Origin: Hyphomicrobiales bacterium
Lineage (GTDB): Bacteria; Pseudomonadota; Alphaproteobacteria; Rhizobiales; Devosiaceae
Assembly: GCA_015487985.1 (NCBI GenBank)
Contig: WFOP01000066.1
Coordinates: forward strand, 1-11,919
Direction of reading: 5' to 3'
DNA length: 11,919 bases
How positions within the stretch are numbered: the first letter of the stretch is position 1; every line of letters starts with the position of its first letter. The notes under the pieces are model-generated. The model did no database searches. It was given only the letters and a program-made list of their open reading frames with translations, and was not told the origin of the DNA. This document shows, one piece after another, positions 6,142 through 11,919 of the stretch. The position numbers and the translations under genes are program-made.

Positions 6142-8208
6142 ATGGTCCTTAACAGATGGAATGATGCTGAGGCAAAAAAATTTATGGCGGCGGCCGGCGA
6201 TGATCCGGCAGACCGCGAATTGGCCCTGAGGGTTTACACGTCACGCCTGATCGGAAGCGACCTTAATCTGGTGCTGCATGGGGGGGGCAATACATCGTGC
6301 AAACTGGAACGGGCAGACATTTTCGGCAAGCCCGAGCGGGTGCTGCATGTCAAGGGCTCAGGCTGGGATCTGGGTGTAATCGAGGCGGCCGGTTTGCCCG
6401 GCGTACGCCTTGACCCGCTGCTTGAATTGCGTGCGCTGACAAAGCTGTCCGATGAAGACATGGTGAACCTGCAACGGGCCAACCTGCTGGACAGCGCCTC
6501 CCCCAATCCTTCGGTTGAAACTCTTTTGCATGCATTTCTGCCCCATAAATATGTTGACCATACCCATGCCTCGGCGATGCTGGCGTTGGCGGACCTGCCC
6601 AATGTGGAGGCCGTGGTCAAAGAAATTTTCGGGAACCGGCTGGTTTGTGTTCCCTTTATCATGCCCGGTTTTGAATTGGCCAGAGCCGCAGCGGATGTTT
6701 ACGATGCCAACCCGGAGGTCGAAGGGCTTATTCTGATAAACCATGGTCATTTTGCTTTTGGCGACAGTGCGCGCCAAAGCTATGATCGCCTGATTGCCCA
6801 CACCAACGAGGTGGAGGCATGGCTGGAAAAAACCAGCGGACAGGTGCCCGCACAGGCTGAGGGGTTTTCTGCGGACATGGAGGCGAAGGCGGCGGATATT
6901 CTTCCTGCGCTGCGTGGAATCATTGGGGCGCGCAATGCCAGGTTCACCGGCAATGAGGACTTCGCGATGCCCGTCATGAACCTGCGCACCGGCAGAAATG
7001 TGCAGGAGTTTCTCCGGCGTGACGATCTTGTGCCCCTCAGCCGGCGCGGGGTGGCAACGCCGGACCATGTTATTCGCACCAAGAATTATCCACTGCTCAT
7101 TACCAGTGAAATCTTGGCGGGGGGGCGCGCGGCAGTGGCGCGGGCGGTGGATGAATATATCAAGGAATATACAGAATATTTCACCACCAACAATGCACGT
7201 CTTGGAGGCGTCAAAACCATGTTGATGCCAACCCCCAATCTCGCGTGGATCGAGGGGGTTGGTGTTGTGGGCATCTCGGCCAATGCAAAGGCCGCTTCAG
7301 CGGCCAGCGATCTGGCGGCGCAAAATATGAACGTAATGACCAACGCGCAAGCATGCGGGGGCTTTCATCCCGTCAGCCCCGAACAGTTGTTTGACATGGA
7401 ATACTGGTCGCTGGAACAGGCCAAGCTGGGCAAAGGAAAACCACCTGCCATGCAGGGGCGAGTCGTGATGATTACCGGGGGTGGCGGGGCCATCGGATTG
7501 GCCACAGCACAATCTTTTGCCGCGCTGGGGGCTGATATTTTCATTGTTGAACTTGAACAGGGCGCACTGGATAATGCGCTAAAAACCCTTGGCGCAGGTC
7601 ACAGCGGCATCGTGATGGACATCACCGGACAGGGGGCGGCAGAAAGGGCAATCGATGCCTGTATCCGCTCCTTTGGCGGGCTTGATATTCTGGTTTCCAA
7701 CGCCGGAGCCGCCTGGAGCGGGGAGATGATCGAGTTGTCCGAGGAAACCTTGCGCAAAAGTTTTGAGCTGAATTTCTTCGCCCATCAGAGTTTTGCCAAA
7801 GCGGCGGCCAACCTGTTCAAAACGCAGGGGCGCGGCGGACAGATTTTATTCAATGTTTCAAAACAGGCGGTCAATCCGGGAAAGGGCTTTGGGGCCTATG
7901 GCCTGCCCAAGGCGGCGACATTTTTCCTGCTGCGCCAGTTGGCGCTGGAGTTGGGGCCTGAGGGTATTCGTGTCAACGGCGTCAATGCCGACCGTATCCG
8001 CTCGGGCCTGCTGGACGAAGATTTTGTTGCAAAACGCGCCAGAGCGCGTGGAATTGACGAAAAAACCTATATGGCGGGCAATCTGTTGCGCCGGGAAGTT
8101 GAAGCCAGACATGTGGGGGACGCGTTTCTGGCGCTGGCCCTTAGCGAACGCACAACCGCCCATGTCATGACGGTGGATGGGGGCAATATCGAAGCGGCCC
8201 TCAGGTAA
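6142..8208 (+). CDS. Bifunctional class II aldolase / short-chain dehydrogenase fusion (RhaD-like)
   Basis: This is a two-domain cytoplasmic enzyme of 688 residues. The N-terminal part (about 1-400) is a class II, metal-dependent sugar-phosphate aldolase: phosphate loop GGGNTS (47-52), proposed catalytic Glu126 in PSVETLLH, metal ligands His140 and His142 in DHTHASAM, and the third, His201, in NHGH. The C-terminal part (about 438-688) is a classical SDR: TGGGGAIG (445-452), NAG (520-522), Asn544, Ser573, Tyr586 and Lys590 (YGLPK) with Ser 13 residues before Tyr, and VDGGN (678-682). All key residues are intact. The layout matches the rhamnulose-1-phosphate aldolase/lactaldehyde dehydrogenase fusions. 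Linkage to mtnK and mtnA suggests instead that it cleaves methylthioribulose 1-phosphate (or 5-deoxyribulose 1-phosphate) to DHAP and (methylthio)acetaldehyde (or acetaldehyde), which the SDR half then oxidises or reduces. No isomerase or kinase for rhamnose is nearby. Domain calls are firm; substrate is inferred. Confidence 0.93.
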   Translation: MVLNRWNDAEAKKFMAAAGDDPADRELALRVYTSRLIGSDLNLVLHGGGNTSCKLERADIFGKPERVLHVKGSGWDLGVIEAAGLPGVRLDPLLELRALTKLSDEDMVNLQRANLLDSASPNPSVETLLHAFLPHKYVDHTHASAMLALADLPNVEAVVKEIFGNRLVCVPFIMPGFELARAAADVYDANPEVEGLILINHGHFAFGDSARQSYDRLIAHTNEVEAWLEKTSGQVPAQAEGFSADMEAKAADILPALRGIIGARNARFTGNEDFAMPVMNLRTGRNVQEFLRRDDLVPLSRRGVATPDHVIRTKNYPLLITSEILAGGRAAVARAVDEYIKEYTEYFTTNNARLGGVKTMLMPTPNLAWIEGVGVVGISANAKAASAASDLAAQNMNVMTNAQACGGFHPVSPEQLFDMEYWSLEQAKLGKGKPPAMQGRVVMITGGGGAIGLATAQSFAALGADIFIVELEQGALDNALKTLGAGHSGIVMDITGQGAAERAIDACIRSFGGLDILVSNAGAAWSGEMIELSEETLRKSFELNFFAHQSFAKAAANLFKTQGRGGQILFNVSKQAVNPGKGFGAYGLPKAATFFLLRQLALELGPEGIRVNGVNADRIRSGLLDEDFVAKRARARGIDEKTYMAGNLLRREVEARHVGDAFLALALSERTTAHVMTVDGGNIEAALR

Positions 8209-8216
8209 AACAAAAT

Positions 8217-8240
8217 GTTGCCCGCGCTCTGGCGGGCAAC
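8217..8240 (-). terminator. Intrinsic terminator at a convergent junction
   Basis: A perfect 9-base stem, GTTGCCCGC / GCGGGCAAC, encloses a 6-base loop (8226-8231). Read on the - strand it is followed by ATTTTGTTTT, a U-rich tail, so it should stop transcription coming leftward from the M20 genes. On the + strand, after the aldolase fusion, no U-run follows, so any effect there would be weaker. It is the only convincing terminator in the window. Confidence 0.8.
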
Positions 8241-8267
8241 ACCTGATCAAGCCCTCAAAAGGCCGCT

Positions 8268-9440
8268 TTAGCTTGCGGGCATGCCCTGTTCGATGATTTT
8301 CACCCAATAGGAACAACCCGCCGGGATCAACTCATCGTTAAAGTCGTAGTCGGGATGGTGCAAGGTGGCCGTGTCGCCATTCCCCACAAACACAAAAGCA
8401 CCGGGACGCGCCTCCAGCATATAGGAGAAGTCCTCCCCCCCCATAACCGGTGGTGTGTCCGTATGAACCATGTCACCACCTGAAACATCTTCAGCAATTT
8501 TTGCTGCAAATTCGGTTTGTTTCTCATGGTTTTTGGTTACGGGATAGCCAAGATTATAGTCGATTTTTGCGGTTGCCCCAAACGCCTCAGCGGTGCTTTT
8601 TGCGATAGCCCTGACCCGCTCTTGTGCCATTTCACGCACTTCGGGGGTCAGGGAGCGGCAGGTGCCGCGAATTTCAACCCGCTGGGGAATGATATTGTAG
8701 GCCTTGCTCTCGGTTTCAAAGCTGGTGACAGAAAGAACCAGAGAGTCCAGCGGGTCGGTATTGCGCGAAACAACCGATTGCAAGGCCACAACGATATGGC
8801 TGGCAACCAGTGTCGTATCAATGCAGGCCTTGGGATTGGCCGCATGGCCACCCTTGCCTTCAACATGGATGGTGAACTGGTCAGTAGCGGCCATTAACGG
8901 GCCCACGCGCATGGCGAATTCGCCAACCTTGAGGCCGGGATAATTATGCATGCCATAGACTTCCTGAATGTCAAACCGTTCCATCATGCCATCGTCGACC
9001 ATTTCCTTGCCGCCGCCGCCGCCTTCTTCTGCGGGCTGAAAAATCACCACAGCCGTCCCGTCAAAATTGCGGGTTTCAGCCAGATAGGCGGCCGCCCCCA
9101 GCAACATGGCGGTGTGTCCGTCATGGCCGCAGGCATGCATCGCCCCTTCAATTTTGGAGGCGTGGGGCACCCCTGAAGTCTCCGTCATGGGCAGGGCATC
9201 CATATCCGCGCGCAGGCCTATAACCTTGCCCGAGCCGCCCTGCTTGCCTTTAATCACCCCGACCACGCCGGTTCGCCCGATGCCGGTAACCACTTCATCA
9301 CAGCCAAACTCGCGCAGCTTCTCAGCCACGAAAGCCGAGGTGCGGTGGGTATCGAACAGGATTTCAGGGTTTTCGTGCAAATCACGTCGCCAGGCGGTGA
9401 TATCCTTGTGCATTTCTGCAAAACGGTTTATTTTTGGCAT
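8268..9440 (-). CDS. M20D metallopeptidase / amidohydrolase (HipO-like)
   Basis: This is a metal-dependent hydrolase of the M20D group, which removes acyl groups from N-acyl amino acids (hippurate hydrolase, IAA-amino acid hydrolase, N-acetyl-diaminopimelate deacetylase). The 390 residues match the family. Visible motifs are RADMDALP (77-84), HACGHDGH (102-109, ligands Cys104 and His106), catalytic Glu138 and ligand Glu139 in PAEEGGGG, His165 in GMHNYP, the dimerisation-domain GKGGHAA (195-201), MGGEDF (333-338) and the final ligand in LHHPDYDF (His361 or His362). No signal peptide is seen, so it is cytoplasmic. The ATG start has a CGGAG site six bases upstream that lies inside the end of the preceding ArgE-like gene, one base away, indicating an operon. 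The exact acyl substrate cannot be told from sequence; context with the Dpp-like transporter suggests imported N-acylated or dipeptide compounds. Confidence 0.93.
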   Translation of the reverse strand: MPKINRFAEMHKDITAWRRDLHENPEILFDTHRTSAFVAEKLREFGCDEVVTGIGRTGVVGVIKGKQGGSGKVIGLRADMDALPMTETSGVPHASKIEGAMHACGHDGHTAMLLGAAAYLAETRNFDGTAVVIFQPAEEGGGGGKEMVDDGMMERFDIQEVYGMHNYPGLKVGEFAMRVGPLMAATDQFTIHVEGKGGHAANPKACIDTTLVASHIVVALQSVVSRNTDPLDSLVLSVTSFETESKAYNIIPQRVEIRGTCRSLTPEVREMAQERVRAIAKSTAEAFGATAKIDYNLGYPVTKNHEKQTEFAAKIAEDVSGGDMVHTDTPPVMGGEDFSYMLEARPGAFVFVGNGDTATLHHPDYDFNDELIPAGCSYWVKIIEQGMPAS

Positions 9441-9441
9441 G

Positions 9442-10623
9442 TCAGTCTCCGATTAGTTTGTGATGGCTCAACTTGGTAATAATCCGGCGGACAAACTCCG
9501 TTCCGCTCTGGAATTGCTCTCTGGTAATATATTCGTTGGGCTGGTGGGCCTGTTCTATAGAACCTGGGCCACAAACCACAACGGAATAATTTTTGCGCTG
9601 GAACTGGCCAGCCTCGGTACTATAAGAAACCACATGGGTGCCGTTGTCACCTGTGATTTGACGGGCCAGTGTTTCAGCAGAGCCGTTTTCTTCGGGGCAC
9701 AGCGCCGGAATCATGTCCCGCGCAACGATTTCAATGCCGGTTTCTGGGCTGATTTCATGCATTTGTGCTTCAACCTGTTCCGCAAAATCCCTGTAACGGC
9801 GGAACCAGTCCTCAGGATTTTGTGAAGGCGGGCATCTGATGTCACAGGAAAAACTGCAATCCCTGGCGGTGATATTCGTTGCTGATCCCCCTTTTATGGT
9901 CCCCACATGCAGGGTGGTGAATGGCGGCTCAAACATAGAATCAACCCCATTGGGGGTGCCGGCCTTGTTTTCTTCGAATCGGCAACGCAGCCATTCAATC
10001 AGCCTTGCCCCAACCATGACCGCCGACACCCCTTTGTGCATCAGGGAAGAATGCACCTCAAGCCCGCGAATATTCGTTGTAAAGCCCATTGAACCTTTAT
10101 GCCCGGTCACAACCTTCATCATGGATGGCTCCCCCACCACCACGACCGACGCCCTGGGCAGGGTTTCACGCATTTGAGAGATCATATGCGGCGCCCCAAG
10201 GCAGCCAATCTCCTCGTCGCAGGAAAGCGCTATCTGAATCGGGCGCTTGAGGTCGGCTTTTACCATTTGGGGAACCAGAGACAAAACGATGGCGTTGAAG
10301 CCTTTCATGTCGCAGGTACCCCGTCCAAAATATTTTCCGTTTTTTTCCACAACCAAAAACGGATCGGTGTCCCAGTTCTGCCCCTCCACCGGCACCACAT
10401 CCGTGTGACCTGAAAATATAACACCCCCCTCAATATCGGGACCGATATGGGCATAAAGGTTGGCCTTGGTGCCTGATTTATCATAAACCAAATGCGATTT
10501 TACCCCATATCCGGCCAGATATTTGCGAACAAATTCCACCAGTTCCAGATTGCTCCGGCTGGAGACAGTGGGGAATGCAATCAGCTTTTCCATCATCTGC
10601 AAGGCAGTAAATTTATTTGACAC
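9442..10623 (-). CDS. M20A metallopeptidase, acetylornithine deacetylase (ArgE)-like
   Basis: This is a zinc-dependent deacylase/peptidase of the ArgE/DapE group with 393 residues. Motifs are SGHTDVVPV (71-79, ligand His73 and Asp75), GRGTCDMKG (100-108, bridging Asp105), CDEEIGC (135-141, catalytic Glu137 and ligand Glu138), GEP (164-166, Glu165), EVHSS (189-193, His191) and GPGSIEQAHQPNEYI with the last ligand His360. The ArgE type is favoured by this C-terminal motif. The start is GTG (10621-10623) with AAAGGGGG four bases upstream; the next ATGs (residues 10 and 11) have no such site. It is followed one base later by the HipO-like gene and diverges from a Dpp-like transporter. This setting points to catabolism of imported N-acyl amino acids or peptides rather than arginine biosynthesis, so I leave the gene symbol blank. 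Confidence 0.92.
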   Translation of the reverse strand: MSNKFTALQMMEKLIAFPTVSSRSNLELVEFVRKYLAGYGVKSHLVYDKSGTKANLYAHIGPDIEGGVIFSGHTDVVPVEGQNWDTDPFLVVEKNGKYFGRGTCDMKGFNAIVLSLVPQMVKADLKRPIQIALSCDEEIGCLGAPHMISQMRETLPRASVVVVGEPSMMKVVTGHKGSMGFTTNIRGLEVHSSLMHKGVSAVMVGARLIEWLRCRFEENKAGTPNGVDSMFEPPFTTLHVGTIKGGSATNITARDCSFSCDIRCPPSQNPEDWFRRYRDFAEQVEAQMHEISPETGIEIVARDMIPALCPEENGSAETLARQITGDNGTHVVSYSTEAGQFQRKNYSVVVCGPGSIEQAHQPNEYITREQFQSGTEFVRRIITKLSHHKLIGD

Positions 10624-10672
10624 GCGGCCCCCTTTAAAACGGTCTAAGCTGAGACCAGCCTGAGCAAAAAAG

Positions 10673-10692
10673 CAAGAACCTTCAAGAACCTT
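10673..10692. repeat. Perfect tandem 10-base duplication upstream of the transporter operon
   Basis: CAAGAACCTT occurs twice head to tail, ending two bases (A and T) before the candidate -35 box TTGACC. Its place upstream of that -35 fits a regulator-binding site, but no known motif is recognised. Confidence 0.85.
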
Positions 10693-10693
10693 A

Positions 10694-10722
10694 TTGACCC
10701 TCGCGCGTGATTAAACCATGAT
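10694..10722 (+). promoter_or_regulatory. Candidate promoter for the Dpp-like operon
   Basis: TTGACC (10694-10699, 5 of 6 matches to the -35 consensus) and CATGAT (10717-10722, 4 of 6 to the -10 consensus) are 17 bases apart. Transcription would begin near 10729, inside the first 21-base tandem repeat, leaving a leader of about 75 bases before the ATG. Confidence 0.45.
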
Positions 10723-10761
10723 AGCCAATAATAAAACGGCGATAGCCAATAATAAAACGGC
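10720..10761. repeat. Perfect tandem 21-base duplication in the transporter leader
   Basis: Bases 10720-10740 and 10741-10761 are identical, head to tail with no spacer. The unit begins GATAGCCAATAATAAAA and ends CGGC. A small GC hairpin (CGGCG / CGCCG, 10761-10774, 4-base loop) starts at the last base of the second copy. The unit is close to two helical turns, so the copies would present the same face of the DNA. Confidence 0.95.
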
Positions 10762-10803
10762 GGCGGGACCGCCGACAAATAAATCCCTTGGGGAGGGAAC
10801 TGA

Positions 10804-11811
10804 ATGCAGGACGCGCGCGCCACAATTTTGGATGTGGCGAATTTGAAAACCGTGTTTAATACACGCGATGGCATGGTGCATGCGGTTAATGATGTGAGTT
10901 TTTCCCTGAAAGCAGGTGAATTACTTGGAATTGTGGGTGAGAGTGGTTCGGGCAAGTCCGTCACCATGATGTCCCTTCTCAAACTGCTGCCCTCTCCGCC
11001 AGCTGAAATCACCGATGGCGAAATCCGGTTTGACGGACGCGAATTGCGCGAAATTTCCGACGATGAACTGCGCAAGGTGCGCGGTGGCGAGATCGGTTTT
11101 ATCTTTCAGGACCCCATGACCTCGCTCAACCCGGTGTTTACGGTGGGCTTCCAGATTATGGAGCCGTTGCGCCTGCATATGGGGCTAAACAAGAAGGATG
11201 CACGCATACGGGCCGCCGAACTGCTCGAACTGGTGGGCATTCCGGATGCGGCCCCGAGATTGCGCGACTATCCACACCAGTTTTCCGGCGGCATGCGTCA
11301 GCGGGTGATGATTGCCATTGCACTGGCATGTGATCCCAAGGTGCTGATTGCAGATGAGCCGACAACCGCGCTGGACGTTACTATTCAGGCGCAGATTCTT
11401 GAACTGATCAAAGAGTTGCGGCACAAGCTGGGCATGGCGATTATCTGGATTACCCACGATCTGGGGGTGGTTGCTGAAATTGCCGACAGGGTCGCTGTAA
11501 TGTATGCGGGCCAGATTGTGGAACATGCTCAGGTTTCAGAGCTTTTTTCCAATCCCTTGCACCCCTATACCCGCGCACTTCTTGAAACCCTGCCCCGGAT
11601 GGGCGGCGAGCGGGCCCAGCGCCTTCGCTCCATTGATGGTCAGCCCCCGAATCTGGATCATGAACCGGTGTCGTGCGAATTTGCGCCGCGCTGCAAGCAT
11701 GTCATGAGCCGTTGCACACAGGAAAATCCAAAACGGATAGCGGTTAGCAAAGATCATGATGTGGCCTGCTGGTGGACACCTGGCCAGAAAGGGAGCGATA
11801 ATGATGGCTGA
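10804..11811 (+). CDS. Oligopeptide/dipeptide ABC transporter ATPase, DppD/OppD-like
   Basis: This is one of the two ATPases that drive a peptide-type (Dpp/Opp) ABC importer at the inner membrane. The 335 residues are typical for DppD/OppD. In order: Walker A GESGSGKS (45-52), Q-loop FQDPMTSLNP (101-110), signature FSGGMRQR (160-167), Walker B VLIADEP (180-186), D-loop ALD (189-191) and switch His218. The C-terminal oligopeptide domain has NPLHPYTRALLETLP (250-264) and a four-cysteine cluster (Cys291, Cys297, Cys304, Cys322), the pattern in this family linked to an iron-sulfur site. A GGAGGG site lies six bases before the ATG. The gene is first in a rightward operon and overlaps the next ATPase. 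It diverges from two M20 hydrolases, suggesting that transported peptides or acyl amino acids are their substrates. Permeases and binding protein are outside the window. Confidence 0.95.
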   Translation: MQDARATILDVANLKTVFNTRDGMVHAVNDVSFSLKAGELLGIVGESGSGKSVTMMSLLKLLPSPPAEITDGEIRFDGRELREISDDELRKVRGGEIGFIFQDPMTSLNPVFTVGFQIMEPLRLHMGLNKKDARIRAAELLELVGIPDAAPRLRDYPHQFSGGMRQRVMIAIALACDPKVLIADEPTTALDVTIQAQILELIKELRHKLGMAIIWITHDLGVVAEIADRVAVMYAGQIVEHAQVSELFSNPLHPYTRALLETLPRMGGERAQRLRSIDGQPPNLDHEPVSCEFAPRCKHVMSRCTQENPKRIAVSKDHDVACWWTPGQKGSDNDG

Positions 11812-11919
11812 AACCGCCCTTGATGCCGGCAAAGAACCGCTGGTGCGCGTTCGCGATTTGAAAATGCACTTCCCCATTTACAAGGGACTTCTGAAAAAAC
11901 AGGTGGGGGCGGTTAAAGC
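11801..11919 (+). CDS. Peptide ABC transporter ATPase, DppF/OppF-like (5' fragment)
   Basis: Only the first 39 codons are present before the window ends. The reading includes EPLVRVRDLKMHFPIYKGLLKK, matching the start of DppF/OppF ATPases (L-V-x-V-x-x-L-x-x-x-F-P-V/I), just before the first domain would reach its Walker A. The start may be ATG 11801 (GGGAG five bases upstream) or the adjacent ATG 11804. It overlaps the DppD-like gene by 8 to 11 bases, the usual coupled arrangement of the paired ATPases. The family call rests on this short stretch plus position. Confidence 0.8.
   Translation, partial: MMAETALDAGKEPLVRVRDLKMHFPIYKGLLKKQVGAVK

Noticed and set aside
6358..7068. A 236-codon - strand frame opposite the aldolase
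   Set aside because: Antisense shadow; the + strand aldolase motifs are complete through this stretch.
6142..8208. Annotating the fusion simply as rhamnulose-1-phosphate aldolase/lactaldehyde dehydrogenase
   Set aside because: Architecture matches, but no rhamnose isomerase, kinase or mutarotase is nearby, whereas mtnK and mtnA are; the name would assert an unsupported substrate.
10644..11075. A - strand frame crossing the tandem repeats, with a doubled YYWLS motif
   Set aside because: The doubled motif is simply the 21-base DNA repeat translated; most of the frame is antisense to the DppD-like gene and no start signal supports it.

Overview
The window looks like accessory carbon and sulfur catabolism from an alphaproteobacterium. 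The basis is moderately high GC, SorC/DeoR-type regulation beside an RbsA/RbsC-type importer, a RhaD-type aldolase-dehydrogenase fusion, and M20 peptidases next to a Dpp/Opp transporter, a mix familiar from Rhizobiales and Rhodobacterales. The order is an inference. No rRNA, tRNA, CRISPR array, insertion sequence or prophage gene was seen, and every intergenic gap is under 200 bases.

Bases 1-8208 form one functional cluster built from two divergent pairs. Leftward from about 2510 runs a sugar-type ABC importer: a fused double ATPase (995-2509, GTG start), then a permease that overlaps it by 11 bases and leaves the window. Rightward from the same 103-base gap run mtnK (5-methylthioribose kinase) and mtnA (methylthioribose-1-phosphate isomerase), overlapping by 4 bases. 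Next come a leftward SorC-family sugar-sensing regulator (5079-6047) and, diverging from it, a rightward 688-residue fusion of a class II aldolase with a short-chain dehydrogenase (6142-8208).

Read together, these genes suggest that an exogenous 5-substituted ribose, 5-methylthioribose (MTR) or 5-deoxyribose, is imported, phosphorylated, isomerised to the ribulose 1-phosphate and cleaved to dihydroxyacetone phosphate (DHAP) plus a two-carbon aldehyde. The fused dehydrogenase domain would then oxidise or reduce that aldehyde. This resembles the oxygen-independent 'DHAP shunt', but with a dedicated importer, a dedicated regulator and a RhaD-like fusion as the lyase. No gene for the classical oxygen-dependent steps (mtnB, mtnC/mtnW/mtnX, mtnD) and no nucleosidase or phosphorylase (mtnN/mtnP) lies in the window. 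Both divergent gaps carry inverted TTGACA/TGTCAA half-sites, a candidate operator for the SorC protein.

Bases 8217-11919 hold a second unit. A perfect hairpin ends it on the left. Two M20 metallopeptidases are transcribed leftward (ArgE-like, then HipO-like, one base apart). Across a 180-base gap with two perfect tandem duplications, a Dpp/Opp-type transporter operon runs rightward (DppD-like ATPase, then the start of a DppF-like ATPase cut by the window edge). This suggests uptake of peptides or N-acylated amino acids with cytoplasmic hydrolysis.
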